DNA of 64,000 nt from positions 1,240,001-1,304,000 of the forward strand of contig OZ244893.1 of the NCBI GenBank assembly GCA_965221485.1, given 5' to 3'. The position numbers and the translations under genes were made by a program. The first letter of the stretch is position 1; each line of letters opens with the position of its first letter. The DNA is from JAJEBT01 sp965221485. GTDB lineage: Bacteria; Pseudomonadota; Alphaproteobacteria; MPNO01; UBA830. Shown here piece by piece: positions 8,777 through 18,570 of this stretch. Under the pieces are notes generated by a model. It had not been told where the DNA came from and did not search any database. It worked only from the letters and a program-made list of their open reading frames with translations.

Positions 8777-9604
8777 ATGACCTTCAGCACCCAGCTGAAA
8801 CACCTCATCGAAATTTCGGCCCCCTTGTGGGCTGGTGAAGCAGAAGTGGTTCGTACCTATTGGGACTCTCCGGTGCGATCCCTCCAGAACGATCTTCTCT
8901 GGATCCGGCGCCAATGTTCCAAGGAATTCAATGGAAGTGGAATCGGTGAGTACCGGAACATGGGTGTTTTCATGGGACCGCTCCTTGAACTTCAGGAGAG
9001 CTTTCCACGCATTGATACCGGGGCTCCGGACAGCGTCTCGCGACATCACATACTTGAACTGATGGAAACCATGCATGACGAATTCAGGCACTTCTGCCTG
9101 TTTTCGGATGTCTATGACAGGATCAAGCCTGCGGGGGAACCAACGATGAACCCGCACGCGCTCGAAACCTGGGATGAAGATGTGGCGCTTACAAGTTTGC
9201 GGCACGGGCATATCAAAGAACACGGCAAACTGGGTGTGCGTGCCTGCCGCTTCACGGAAGGCGGCTACTGCACATTGTTCCGGGAAGGCATGCGGCTGAA
9301 AGGACGGGGCGGGACAGACGAGCTGATCGCTGCGGCCTGCGCAGAAATCTATGAGGACGAGTTCGGTCACATGCTCGAGGGCATCGCGGGACTCGATCAG
9401 GAGGGCTGGACGTCGAGGGACTTCACACTCATGGAGACACTTGTTGTTGACCAGCTCCAGCACCGCATACGCATGCGCAACGCCGAATTCTCCTTCCCTC
9501 TGACAGAACAGCGGATCCAGGCAATCCTTTCGGGAGATATCGAGCCTGAAATATTCGATTTCGCTGCTGCACAAGAAAGGATGCCGGTCCATGCCGCTCA
9601 GTAA
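8777..9604 (+). CDS. uncharacterised ferritin-like (putative diiron) protein A
   Basis: A 275-residue mainly helical protein of unknown function. Two ExxH motifs are visible, E102-x-x-H105 (HDEFRH) and E195-x-x-H198 (YEDEFGHM), with further acidic helix residues around 71 and 170. This spacing fits a four-helix diiron carboxylate site as in ferritin-like oxidases and hydroxylases. Also notable are EGGYCTLFREGM (161-172) and the N-terminal block WAGEAEVVRTYW. It overlaps its paralogue by 14 nt. The diiron reading is an inference from motif layout; it could instead be a structural relative without metal. Confidence 0.65.
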   Translation: MTFSTQLKHLIEISAPLWAGEAEVVRTYWDSPVRSLQNDLLWIRRQCSKEFNGSGIGEYRNMGVFMGPLLELQESFPRIDTGAPDSVSRHHILELMETMHDEFRHFCLFSDVYDRIKPAGEPTMNPHALETWDEDVALTSLRHGHIKEHGKLGVRACRFTEGGYCTLFREGMRLKGRGGTDELIAAACAEIYEDEFGHMLEGIAGLDQEGWTSRDFTLMETLVVDQLQHRIRMRNAEFSFPLTEQRIQAILSGDIEPEIFDFAAAQERMPVHAAQ

Positions 9605-10418
9605 AGATCTGCATGATCTGATTAATGCAGCTGCCCCCCTGTTTGCCGGTGAGGCAGAAGTCGTCCGTACCTACTGGACGTGGCCCGGCCGCACAATCGA
9701 GACCGATCTCCAATGGCTGAAACTTCAGTGCTTCAAGGAGTTCAAGGGCTCCGGCGTCGGTGAAAAGGACAATATGGGGGTCATTCACGGTCCACTCGCC
9801 GAAATTCAGGAAGCGCTCCCACTGATGGACCGAGGCGTCGATCGCCATCATATCCGCCACCTTCTGGAAGAAGTCTACGAGGAATTCAGTCACCTTTGCG
9901 CTTTCGCAGATGCCTACGATGCGCTCAGGCCCAATGAAATGCCCCCTCTCGACCTGCATGCCTGCGACGGCTGGAAGGAAGACCAGGCACTGACACAGCT
10001 ACGCTACCGGATTCTGGCTGACTACGGCGCTCTGGGGATTCGCGCTTCCAAATTCTCTGAAGGCGGTTATTGCACCCTGTTTCGGGAGGGGATGCGCATA
10101 AGGGGCATGGAAGGCCCGAATGCCACAGCCAACAACCTGATTGCCGACGCCTGTGCGCTCGTCTATGAGGATGAGTTCGGCCACATGCTGCAAGGGATTG
10201 TGGGTCTTGATGATGAAGGGCTGGATCCGGAAGACTGGGAAACACTCACCGATCTTGTCACCCACCTGCTCGCAGCCAGAATTCATATGCGCAATGGGCA
10301 ATTTTCCTATCCACTGTCACCCGAGCGAATCGAGGCGATCCGTGAAGGAGACATTGAACCGGTACCGTTCGACTTTCAGGCTGCAGAATCCCAACTTTCG
10401 AGACAGGCAGCGGAATAG
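9591..10418 (+). CDS. uncharacterised ferritin-like (putative diiron) protein B, paralogue of A
   Basis: Second copy of the preceding protein, also 275 residues, and clearly homologous along its whole length (shared AGEAEVVRTYW, EGGYCTLFREGM and YEDEFGHML). ExxH motifs fall at E98-H101 and E195-H198. The start overlaps the end of copy A by 14 nt, implying co-translation and perhaps a heterodimer. The copies have diverged substantially outside the motifs, so the duplication is not recent. It converges on nfuA, with 9 bp between the stops. Confidence 0.65.
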   Translation: MPLSKDLHDLINAAAPLFAGEAEVVRTYWTWPGRTIETDLQWLKLQCFKEFKGSGVGEKDNMGVIHGPLAEIQEALPLMDRGVDRHHIRHLLEEVYEEFSHLCAFADAYDALRPNEMPPLDLHACDGWKEDQALTQLRYRILADYGALGIRASKFSEGGYCTLFREGMRIRGMEGPNATANNLIADACALVYEDEFGHMLQGIVGLDDEGLDPEDWETLTDLVTHLLAARIHMRNGQFSYPLSPERIEAIREGDIEPVPFDFQAAESQLSRQAAE

Positions 10419-10427
10419 CGCATCCCG

Positions 10428-11243
10428 CTACTGGTAGAACGGATTCATACCCGATTCGTGATCCGTGACATCAACGATCTCCCGGATGTCCGGGACCTCG
10501 GACAGGATCAGGCTGCGGACACCCTGTTGCAGTGTGGCAGCAGACGCAGAACATCCCTGGCACCCTCCCTCCATCCGCAAATACGCGACATGATCCATCA
10601 CATCGATCAGCGTAATGTGACCGCCGTGAGCCGCGACGAAGGGATTGACCTGCTCATCGAGAATCCGCAGCACAGCCTCAGCTTCCGGTCCTTGCAACGC
10701 GCCGTCCCGCTTCTCCAGCACTGCTGACGGGACCTCAACCGGGGGTGCCGAACCGGCCCAGCGTACTTCTCTGACCGCAGGCAAATGATGGGTCAGAATA
10801 TTGCTGATCATGGATTCTTTCCGCGAGCCGCCACCACCCAGCAATTCGACAGTCAGAATCCCTGCCTCAAGCTTGTGGAACCGTAGACTGCCGCCATAGG
10901 CCTCGACGGCAGGACGAATCCGGTCGTCAAGCAAATCCGTGACGGCAACGACATCCGGTCCGGCAACGACCGGATCTCCCGAGGCGTAGTGTTCCATGAT
11001 GGCCCCCAGCACAGAGGGCTTCAGCAAGTACCATTCCTTGCCTTCCGATCGCCTTACCGTCAAATGGTCCAGGTTGAGAGCCACGCCTTCTACACCGGAC
11101 AAACGGAGCAGACGGCGGGCCAGCGGAGACAGTTCTTCCGCCTCCGATTCCGCGAGTGCTTCAGACGTTGGTTCCAGGACCGGTTCTCCCGGATGGAATT
11201 CCATTCGTGCCGGATCATCGAGTTCCCGGGTCTGAATGAACAT
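10428..11243 (-). CDS. nfuA: NifU-family Fe-S carrier protein
   Basis: Iron-sulfur cluster carrier of the Nfu type, 271 residues. The ATG at 11243 shares one base with the ispG stop (TGATG), so translation is probably coupled. Layout: Nfu N-terminal domain (about 1-90, opening FIQTRELDDPARMEF), a middle NifU-like repeat (about 105-160, AYGGSLRFHKLEAGILTVELLG) that lacks the cysteines, and a C-terminal NifU domain with the cluster-binding CxxC in GGCQGCSAS. The extra cysteine-free domain is unusual against common two-domain NfuA proteins. A role in delivering clusters to IspG is inferred from position. Confidence 0.9.
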   Translation of the reverse strand: MFIQTRELDDPARMEFHPGEPVLEPTSEALAESEAEELSPLARRLLRLSGVEGVALNLDHLTVRRSEGKEWYLLKPSVLGAIMEHYASGDPVVAGPDVVAVTDLLDDRIRPAVEAYGGSLRFHKLEAGILTVELLGGGGSRKESMISNILTHHLPAVREVRWAGSAPPVEVPSAVLEKRDGALQGPEAEAVLRILDEQVNPFVAAHGGHITLIDVMDHVAYLRMEGGCQGCSASAATLQQGVRSLILSEVPDIREIVDVTDHESGMNPFYQ

Positions 11244-12493
11244 CACAAATGGCCCCTCGCACCCTCACCAAAACGTGTCTTCACGTAATCGTCCAGAATA
11301 TTGCGAAACTCTTCAGCAATGTTGGGCCCCCGCAATGTGACGGTTTTCTCTCCATCAACAAAGACTGGTGCCGCCGGTTCCTCTCCCGTCCCCGGCAGGC
11401 TGATCCCGATATCTGCATGTCGTGATTCTCCCGGTCCGTTGACGATGCAGCCCATGACCGCCACATTCAGAGTCTCTGCTCCCGGATACCGGGTTTTCCA
11501 GTGTCCCATCTGCTCGCGTACATACTCCTGAATTTCCCGGGCCAGTTCCCGGAATACCGCCGAAGTGGTCCGGCCGCATCCCGGACAGGAAGCTACCAGC
11601 GGCAAAAAGGCACGCAACCCCATGGACTGAAGCAGTTCCTGGGCAACCATCACCTCCCGTGTCCGGTCACCGCCGGGTTCAGGTGTGAGTGAAACCCGTA
11701 TGGTGTCCCCTATTCCCTCCTGAAGGAGGATTCCCATTCCTGCCGCTGAAGCCACGATCCCCTTGCTGCCCATTCCCGCCTCTGTCAGGCCAAGGTGAAG
11801 GGCATAGTCGCAACGGCGTGCGAGATTACGATACACGGCGACAAGGTCGGGAACGGCCGATACCTTGGCCGAGATGATGATTCTGTCCCGGGGTGTGCCG
11901 AGTTCCTCGGCGCGCGCGGCAGACAGGAGCGCCGACTGAACCACAGCCTCCCGAGTCACCTCGGCCGCGGATAGCGGTGTCGAGGAGGCTGCATTCTCGT
12001 CCATCAATCGAGCCAGCAGTTCCTGATCGAGGGAGCCCCAATTGGCGCCGATTCGGATCGGTTTTTGGTTTTGGTTTGCTATCTCGACAATTCTTGCGAA
12101 CTGGGGATCCCTCTTGTCTCGAAAACCCACGTTACCGGGATTGATCCGATACTTTGACAGCGCTTCGGCGCATGCCGGGTTTTCGGACAGAAGCTTGTGT
12201 CCGATGTAGTGGAAGTCTCCGACAAGCGGCACCTCGACACCACTTGCTGCCAATCGATCCCGGATATGAGGAACCGCCCTGGCTGCATCATCGCGGTCCA
12301 CCGTTATTCGAACCAGCTCGGAGCCAGCCCGATGCAGGGCCTGCACTTGCCGCACGGTTGCAGCAATGTCAGCCGTGTCTGTATCGGTCATGGATTGGAC
12401 AACAATGGGTGCGGTGCCGCCGATTGTTACCGATCCAACGCGTACCATGACGCTTTTTCGTCGCATCATGTTCTCGGATGAAACCTGATTCAA
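11243..12493 (-). CDS. ispG: 4-hydroxy-3-methylbut-2-enyl-diphosphate synthase (flavodoxin)
   Basis: Seventh enzyme of the MEP isoprenoid pathway; reductively opens MEcPP using a [4Fe-4S] cluster. The 416-residue product has the TIM-barrel part (PIVVQSMTDTDTAD; HYIGHKLLSENP) and the C-terminal cluster domain with cysteines in SCPGCGRT and in MGCIVNGPGE. A shorter start at one of the MMRRKSV methionines is possible. It is the upstream partner of nfuA in a coupled pair, so an Fe-S enzyme and an Fe-S carrier are co-expressed. Confidence 0.96.
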   Translation of the reverse strand: MNQVSSENMMRRKSVMVRVGSVTIGGTAPIVVQSMTDTDTADIAATVRQVQALHRAGSELVRITVDRDDAARAVPHIRDRLAASGVEVPLVGDFHYIGHKLLSENPACAEALSKYRINPGNVGFRDKRDPQFARIVEIANQNQKPIRIGANWGSLDQELLARLMDENAASSTPLSAAEVTREAVVQSALLSAARAEELGTPRDRIIISAKVSAVPDLVAVYRNLARRCDYALHLGLTEAGMGSKGIVASAAGMGILLQEGIGDTIRVSLTPEPGGDRTREVMVAQELLQSMGLRAFLPLVASCPGCGRTTSAVFRELAREIQEYVREQMGHWKTRYPGAETLNVAVMGCIVNGPGESRHADIGISLPGTGEEPAAPVFVDGEKTVTLRGPNIAEEFRNILDDYVKTRFGEGARGHL

Positions 12494-13088
12494 ATTTCTG
12501 TCCTCACCTCGGCCCCCCTTGGGACGCGCCCATGAGCGTTAACACCCGAGAGGTTGATGTCCGCAATGCGCCATCCGTTTCTGTGGTGTCTCTTTCGAAA
12601 GCCCTCACGGCAACGGCTGGTACATCGGGATCTGTGAAATCTTCCCTTCAGAAGTCCGCACGACTGCTCCCGATCCCATCAGCAGCGAGATTTCAAAGGC
12701 CAAATCACAGTATTGCTGAACCATCAAGCTGAACCGGCCAGGGAATGCCTGAGGCCGTTTGGCTTAAGTTAAGCGGCTACAGGTCTTTCGTCCAGTGCAG
12801 CGCGCTGGCTTCTCGTATATTATCCAGGCGGGAAATTTTGGTGGCGCTACCGGTGACCAAAGACCTCGTAGGGTTCCGGCATGGTCGGTTCTCCGTTCGC
12901 GATGGACCGCCACAGCCTGTCTTTGACGGGTATCTGCCGTGTGCAGATCATTTCGAACAAAACCTGTCATCCAAAAGGAAGGGATTGCGGCGAATATTTC
13001 CCGGGCGCAGGCTCGGGCCCGGCCCAATGAAGCCGCGGCTGGTGGCCTCGATTGTGTCACCATCTCCTCGACCAGATCCGAACGCCGA
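12494..13088. other. 595-bp stretch without a supported gene
   Basis: Lies upstream of ispG and downstream of thrH, so it should hold the ispG promoter. Frames on both strands lack family resemblance and ribosome binding sites. I see no repeat or RNA element. Confidence 0.4.
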
Positions 13089-13763
13089 TCAGGCGCGCTC
13101 ATCACAGGACCGAGAAAAGGTCTCGGTTCCACTGCACCCATCTCCAACCGAAATCCTGTCCACGATTTTCACCGAATGAAGTGCCTCAAGAAGGCCGTCA
13201 TAGGCTGAAAATACCGGATATTGCGGAAACTCGATCATTACATTGGGTGGCGGGCGAAACAGGAAACCGGCATCAGCGGCCCCCAGCATGCCGGTATCAT
13301 TATAGCTGTCACCAGCGGCGCAAACCGTGAAGTTCAGACTCCGGAGGGCCTTGACGGCCTCCCGCTTGTGATCCCGCATTCTGAGGACGTGACGCTTGAT
13401 GCGTCCGCCCGTATCCACATCAAGGCGGTGGCAGAACAGTGTCGGATGATTCAGCTTGACCAGAAGCGGCCCGGCAAACTCGGCAAACGTATCCGAAAGA
13501 ATGATCACCGGATAACGTCGCCGCAATTCAGACAGGAACTCAAGGGCGCCGGGCAATGGATCCAGTGTTTCGATGATCGAGAGGATATCCGGAAGCTTCA
13601 GGCCGTGCTCATCAAGAATCCCCAGCCGGTACTTCATGAGCGCGTCATAATCAGGCTCATCCCGGGTCGTGCGCCGCAACGCATCAATACCTGTACGGTC
13701 GGCAAGTTCGATCCAGACTTCAGGAGTGATCACACCTTCCATATCCAAACAAATCACTTTCAC
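13089..13763 (-). CDS. thrH: bifunctional phosphoserine phosphatase / homoserine phosphotransferase
   Basis: HAD-superfamily enzyme of 224 residues. The nucleophile motif is LDMEGVITPEVW with D7-x-E9, the DxE form typical of ThrH rather than the DxD of SerB. Motif II is in VIILSDTF and motif III in AAGDSYNDTGML. ThrH hydrolyses phosphoserine and can pass the phosphate to homoserine. The C-terminal ~20 residues, past SVKIVDRI, extend beyond the usual ~205-residue length and look unconserved. It reads in the same direction as the TRAP genes but 284 bp downstream of them, so co-transcription is uncertain. Confidence 0.9.
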   Translation of the reverse strand: MKVICLDMEGVITPEVWIELADRTGIDALRRTTRDEPDYDALMKYRLGILDEHGLKLPDILSIIETLDPLPGALEFLSELRRRYPVIILSDTFAEFAGPLLVKLNHPTLFCHRLDVDTGGRIKRHVLRMRDHKREAVKALRSLNFTVCAAGDSYNDTGMLGAADAGFLFRPPPNVMIEFPQYPVFSAYDGLLEALHSVKIVDRISVGDGCSGTETFSRSCDERA

Positions 13764-14047
13764 GTCTCAAAACCTCACTTGAACGGGACCACGCACCAGC
13801 GCGACATGACACAAACCATGAAAGACACCCTCGCTCCTCCGCCGCCGGTCCAGATCCCAAGAACGGTGGTAACCGCCGCAGCTACGGCCCCGCTCCCATC
13901 CGCTGGAAGAGAAAATCATAACCGGAGCCATGCCCTTGAAACCATCGCCCAACCCTCCGGATCCCCGCTATCCTCTGATCACGCGGGAAATGAAAGCTCT
14001 GGGGCCCACCCCAGAGGCATCGTTGAGGTAATCCCGAGGACCCATAC

Positions 14048-15409
14048 TCAGCCCATGGTGTTCGGCAACCACAACACTATGTCCGGTACAGCCAGCAGAA
14101 CAGCGACGGTGAGCACATCAGCAACAAAGAATGGTCCGATGCCACGGAACACATCCTGGAGCGGGATCCCAAGAGAATTTCCGTTTTCATCCCGCATCTC
14201 TCGCGAAACGCCCGCGACAACGAAGCAGTTCAGCCCTATCGGTGGGGTCACCAGACAGATTTCCGCCATTTTCACGACGATGATTCCAAACCAGATGGGA
14301 TCGTAACCGAGAGCTATTACCGCCGGGTAAACCACCGGCAGTGTGAGGACCAGCATACCGATCGCATCCATGAACATGCCCAGTACGGCATACGCCAGCA
14401 GAATGCAGATCATGATTACGAGAGGCGGCAGATCAAGAGTAACAATCCAGTCGGCAAACGCATTGGGCAACCCGGCAAAGCCCAGGAATCGCACGAACAG
14501 GAAAACACCCCAGATCAGTGAAAAAATCATCACGGTAAGCTTGGCCGTCTCCATCAAGGCATCATGCAGACGACTTCCGACCGAACTTAACGACCGTTCC
14601 CGATATCCGCGCCACAAATAGAAGCCAAACACCACCATGGCCCCGAGAGCTCCGGCCTCTGTCGGAGTGGCAGCGCCGCTGTAGAGCGCTCCAAATATGA
14701 TTGCGACCACAAGAAATATGGGAACTGTGCCCGGAACGCTTGCAAAACGTTGCCGCCAGGTGAACCCGCCAATCGAGCGGCCCAACTCCGGGCGAAACAG
14801 ACACATCGTAATAATCAGGCCGGCGTAAATCAGTGCAGAAACCAGACCCGGCAAAAATCCCGCCAGGAGCAGCTTTCCAACCGACTGTTCCACGATAATC
14901 GCATATATGACCAGGATGGCCGATGGTGGAATCAGGGAGGCAAGGGTTCCCCCCGCCGCGATCACACCTGCTGTCATCCTGCGGTCGTACCGGTTTCGAA
15001 GCATGTCCGGTATCGCGACGCGGGAAAACACCGCAGCGGTCGCGGTCGAGGCACCCGACACGGCCGCAAAACCGGCCGTCGCAAAAACAGTCGCGACGGC
15101 CAGTCCGCCAGGGACCCACCCCACCCAGCGTCGGGCCGCCTCGAACAGTCTTGAGGTGAGCCCCGCGTGAAACGCGAGAAAACCGATCAGAATGAAAAGC
15201 GGCAATACCGAGAGCGGATAGGTCACGGTTTTGGAATGGGGGATGGTGCCCGCAATTGATGCAGCGACATGCCATCCCTTGAGTGCCAGGAGCCCGAGGA
15301 AGCCCGTCAGGGCCGCAGCAACAAATACCCGCACCCCCAACGCCACCATAACGATGAGCAAGCAAACGCCGGCGATTCCAACCGTAAAACTGTCAAGACC
15401 CGGAAACAC
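14048..15409 (-). CDS. dctM: TRAP transporter large permease, DctM family
   Basis: Large membrane subunit of a tripartite ATP-independent periplasmic transporter; 453 residues with about twelve hydrophobic segments and DctM blocks such as GLTSRLFEAARRWVG, SGASTATAAVFSRVAIPDM and the end block PIGLNCFVVAGV. It moves the substrate using the ion gradient. It starts 4 nt after the small permease stop, in a P-Q-M order operon. The TRAP substrate is usually an organic acid but cannot be told from this subunit. Confidence 0.95.
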   Translation of the reverse strand: MFPGLDSFTVGIAGVCLLIVMVALGVRVFVAAALTGFLGLLALKGWHVAASIAGTIPHSKTVTYPLSVLPLFILIGFLAFHAGLTSRLFEAARRWVGWVPGGLAVATVFATAGFAAVSGASTATAAVFSRVAIPDMLRNRYDRRMTAGVIAAGGTLASLIPPSAILVIYAIIVEQSVGKLLLAGFLPGLVSALIYAGLIITMCLFRPELGRSIGGFTWRQRFASVPGTVPIFLVVAIIFGALYSGAATPTEAGALGAMVVFGFYLWRGYRERSLSSVGSRLHDALMETAKLTVMIFSLIWGVFLFVRFLGFAGLPNAFADWIVTLDLPPLVIMICILLAYAVLGMFMDAIGMLVLTLPVVYPAVIALGYDPIWFGIIVVKMAEICLVTPPIGLNCFVVAGVSREMRDENGNSLGIPLQDVFRGIGPFFVADVLTVAVLLAVPDIVLWLPNTMG

Positions 15410-15413
15410 CTGT

Positions 15414-16034
15414 CTACCCTTTCATGCCGGAAGCATCGGCACTGCCTCTGCCGGAATGACTGATCTCTTCTTCGGCCTGCTTCTCGATGGATTTGATCAG
15501 GGGTACCCCGACCGGTTCCAGTCGCGGATCGATAGAGAGGCGTAAATAGCCGGCAAGCTGAAGAACAAGTCGAACCAGCAGCACAGACAACGCTACCGGA
15601 ACAACGAGCTTTGCCGGCCAGGTTACGATCTCGATGTCTATCGTGCTGTCGCCAAACTCCATGGCCCGCATGAAATGGTCGTAGGAATAAGGAATCAGTA
15701 CGGAAACGATGAAAATTGCCAGCACGGTGCTTGTTGCCTCGGCCACCCACAACGACCGCCCGACAAGTCGGCCAACCAGCAATTCCATGCGTACATGACC
15801 ACCCGCCCTCTGTACGAACGCGATCGACAGGATCGCAAATCCGACCATGGAAACTTCAACGATGTCGATGTAGCCAAAGATCGGCGCGCTGAAAACAGTC
15901 CTCAGGATGATCTGGATCATGCCCAGAAACATCAGGGCGAAAACGAGAACACCGGCAAGAAGATTGAGGACATCCTCAAACCACGCCAGACTGCGGTCCG
16001 CCACATCCAGGCACCGGCCGAAAACGTCAGACAT
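15414..16034 (-). CDS. dctQ: TRAP transporter small permease, DctQ family
   Basis: Small four-helix membrane subunit, 206 residues, with hydrophobic segments near 22-44, 55-75, 95-115 and 140-162 and the family-type FVQRAGGHVRMELLV block. The C-terminal ~40 residues are hydrophilic and longer than in most DctQ proteins. It lies between the binding protein and the large permease gene. Confidence 0.9.
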   Translation of the reverse strand: MSDVFGRCLDVADRSLAWFEDVLNLLAGVLVFALMFLGMIQIILRTVFSAPIFGYIDIVEVSMVGFAILSIAFVQRAGGHVRMELLVGRLVGRSLWVAEATSTVLAIFIVSVLIPYSYDHFMRAMEFGDSTIDIEIVTWPAKLVVPVALSVLLVRLVLQLAGYLRLSIDPRLEPVGVPLIKSIEKQAEEEISHSGRGSADASGMKG

Positions 16035-16102
16035 GGAAAACCATACGAGTACGCGGAGCGGCCGATGCGCCGCTCCGCGTAACCTTTAAAGGTGCCTCAA
16101 GA

Positions 16103-17155
16103 CTACTGGTAAGTCCGTCCCACTGCCGCAAACATGGACTCGACCAGCCCCCGCGCATCGAACTTGTCCTGGTTGTCCTTGATCCATTTCTCGATTACGG
16201 GCTTGCCCGCCGCAGCGCGAAAACTCGCAAGCTGCTCCTCGGTATACTTGACCTCCTTGAGCTTGGCTTTCAGCATCGGAAGGTTTTTCTTGTCAATGTC
16301 GATATAGGCCTGAATTTGCGCCTTTATCACGTCTTCCTTCACGTCGTCGAGCAGCTTCTTGTATTGTGCCGGCAGCTTCTCGTAGGCGCGAATCGAAAAC
16401 GCCATCGGACAGTCGGAGGTTCCTGGTGAAAGGTTCGATGTGAACCAGTCAGAGACCTCGTGAATCTTGTAGGCGACGTGACTGTAGGTGAACGGAAACG
16501 AGGCTGCATTCATCGTTCCCTGCTGCACGCCGGTATAGACCTCGGTCGCTGTTGAACTGGTGGGCGTTGCTCCCAGTACTTTCATGGCCTGACCAACACC
16601 GCCACCCGCTCGCACGGTCAAACCCTTCCAGTCATCAAGCGCCACCGGTGCCTTGCCTCGCCCCAGGAATTCATATTGGGGCAAGTATGAGGATGTGTAG
16701 GTCATCGTATTCCAGTTAGCCAATTCCTTCTTGACCGCCGGATGGGCATAAACCGCGTCGCGAATCTTGCGATTGTTCTCCCAGTCACTCATTGGCAGGA
16801 ACGGCATGGTCAGCACCATCAGGGCCGGGTTCTTCCTGGGATGGTAGAAGTTGCAAAACATCGCAGCCTGAAAAGCATCAACAGCAAGCCCGTCCAGGTT
16901 CTCTCTCGATTTGGAGAGGGCCCCGCCGTAATAAAGCTTGATCTGCCAGTTCCCGCCCGTCTTTTCCGCAACGAGAGCGGACAGGGTCTCCACTCCCGCC
17001 GTAAATGCCCGTTTCTTGCCCCAAAGGGAAACATCCCAGTTGAGCTTGGGCCCGACAACCTCTGCCGCCTGAGCTTGCGGTATGGTCGGTGATGCGAGTG
17101 CCAGCAGCGCCATAGCCGCCGCGGCTCCCACAAATCTTGATGTCAATGTCTTCAT
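16103..17155 (-). CDS. dctP: TRAP transporter substrate-binding protein, DctP family
   Basis: Periplasmic binding protein of 350 residues with a signal peptide (about 1-30, ending AQAQA). DctP features include the block PQYEFLGRGKAPVALDDWKGLTVRAGG, with the Arg that usually pairs with the substrate carboxylate. An AGGAGGT ribosome binding site lies 8 nt before the ATG. It is the first gene of this TRAP operon and is divergent from the acyl-CoA dehydrogenase gene. Acyl-CoA dehydrogenases nearby suggest a carboxylate substrate, but this is inference. Confidence 0.94.
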   Translation of the reverse strand: MKTLTSRFVGAAAAMALLALASPTIPQAQAAEVVGPKLNWDVSLWGKKRAFTAGVETLSALVAEKTGGNWQIKLYYGGALSKSRENLDGLAVDAFQAAMFCNFYHPRKNPALMVLTMPFLPMSDWENNRKIRDAVYAHPAVKKELANWNTMTYTSSYLPQYEFLGRGKAPVALDDWKGLTVRAGGGVGQAMKVLGATPTSSTATEVYTGVQQGTMNAASFPFTYSHVAYKIHEVSDWFTSNLSPGTSDCPMAFSIRAYEKLPAQYKKLLDDVKEDVIKAQIQAYIDIDKKNLPMLKAKLKEVKYTEEQLASFRAAAGKPVIEKWIKDNQDKFDARGLVESMFAAVGRTYQ

Positions 17156-17343
17156 GATTCATTACCTCCTGTAAATGGGGGGGTGGTTCGCTCAGCTGTT
17201 GATGTACACGCGATCGTCCGACAGGTGAAGTCACAAACCGCTCCCGCAATGATGCGAATCCTTTTCGTCAATCGCCTTCTTTATGCGTTGCCCTCCGGTT
17301 ACCGTAGAGTTGGCTCTCCTGCAAGCTGAGTGTGGCTGAAAGC

Positions 17344-18507
17344 ATGAATTTTATTTTGTCAGAAACCCAGAACTCAATTATTGAGCAAGTCGAAAAGCTG
17401 ACCGCAGAATTCGATGACGATTACTGGCTGGAACGCGATCGGAATGGCGGATTTCCGCACGCCTTCTTTGAAGCCATGGCAGCAGGAGGCTGGCTCGGCA
17501 TAACCCTCCCGGAGCAATTTGGCGGTGCCGGACTGGGAATTACCGAGGCCGCGCTGATGATGCACACGGTCGCAGCGTCGGGCGGGGCAATGGCCGCAGC
17601 TTCCAGCATTCACATGAACATTTTCGGTCCCCAGTCTATCGTTGCCCATGCAAGCGACAATCAGAAACATCGCTGGCTACCCGCTCTCTGTCAGGGGCAA
17701 TACAAGATGTCGTTTGCGGTTACGGAGCCGGATGCCGGTCTCGATACGACAAGTATATCGACACGGGCGGTACGTGATGGAGACCATTACGTAGTGCACG
17801 GTCGAAAGATCTGGACGTCAACGGCCCAGGTCACAGAAAAAATCATGCTGTTGGCGCGGACCGCCCACCGCAACAGCCGAAATCCGGTCCACGGCCTCAG
17901 TCTCTTTTTCACGACACTGGATCGTACCCGCGCATCCGTGCGGGAGATCGAGAAAATGGGCCGCAAGGCGGTGGACTCGAACGAAATCTCTTTTGACGGG
18001 ATGCTGGTTCCGGTCGCAGACCGTATCGGTAACGAAGGAGACGGCTTTCGGTATCTTCTTCACAGCCTCAATCCCGAACGAATTCTTATCGCTGCCGAGG
18101 CCATCGGAATCGGCCGCGACGCACTACGACGGGCCGCCAGATACGCCCGCGAACGCATCGTCTTCGGGCGGGCCATCGGACAGAACCAGTCAATTCAGCA
18201 TCCGCTGGCGGAGAGTTACGTTCAACTCGACGCTTCCTGGCTTTGTGCGATGCGCGCGGCAGATCTGTTCGATCGCGGCCAATCCTGCGGCGTCGAAGCC
18301 AATGCGGCAAAATATCTTGCTGCCGAAGCGGCGTTTGAAGCCTGCAAACGCGCCATCGCAACCCATGGAGGAATGGGATACGCACGAGAATTTCATGTGG
18401 AACGGCTGCTGCGCGAAGTAATGATCCCCTACCTTGCACCGGTGAGCCAGCAAATGACGTTGAACTACATTGCCGAGCGCGGCCTCGACCTTCCCAGATC
18501 CTATTGA
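17344..18507 (+). CDS. acyl-CoA dehydrogenase family protein
   Basis: FAD flavoprotein of the acyl-CoA dehydrogenase family, 387 residues from the ATG at 17344 (MNFILSETQ, a common family opening); a GTG at 17332 would add four residues. N-terminal helical domain, then the FAD-binding middle domain (MSFAVTEPDAGLDTT; KIWTSTAQV), then the C-terminal bundle (THGGMGYAREFHVERLLRE). The usual YEGT segment that carries the catalytic base in short- and medium-chain members reads YLAPVSQQ here, so the base is missing or elsewhere. It is likely paired with the next gene, 64 bp downstream. Confidence 0.9.
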   Translation: MNFILSETQNSIIEQVEKLTAEFDDDYWLERDRNGGFPHAFFEAMAAGGWLGITLPEQFGGAGLGITEAALMMHTVAASGGAMAAASSIHMNIFGPQSIVAHASDNQKHRWLPALCQGQYKMSFAVTEPDAGLDTTSISTRAVRDGDHYVVHGRKIWTSTAQVTEKIMLLARTAHRNSRNPVHGLSLFFTTLDRTRASVREIEKMGRKAVDSNEISFDGMLVPVADRIGNEGDGFRYLLHSLNPERILIAAEAIGIGRDALRRAARYARERIVFGRAIGQNQSIQHPLAESYVQLDASWLCAMRAADLFDRGQSCGVEANAAKYLAAEAAFEACKRAIATHGGMGYAREFHVERLLREVMIPYLAPVSQQMTLNYIAERGLDLPRSY

Positions 18508-18570
18508 CGGCATGGCATCATCCCGTCTCTCAGGCTACAGTCGGGATATCGCGTTCGGAGTACTGTTTTC

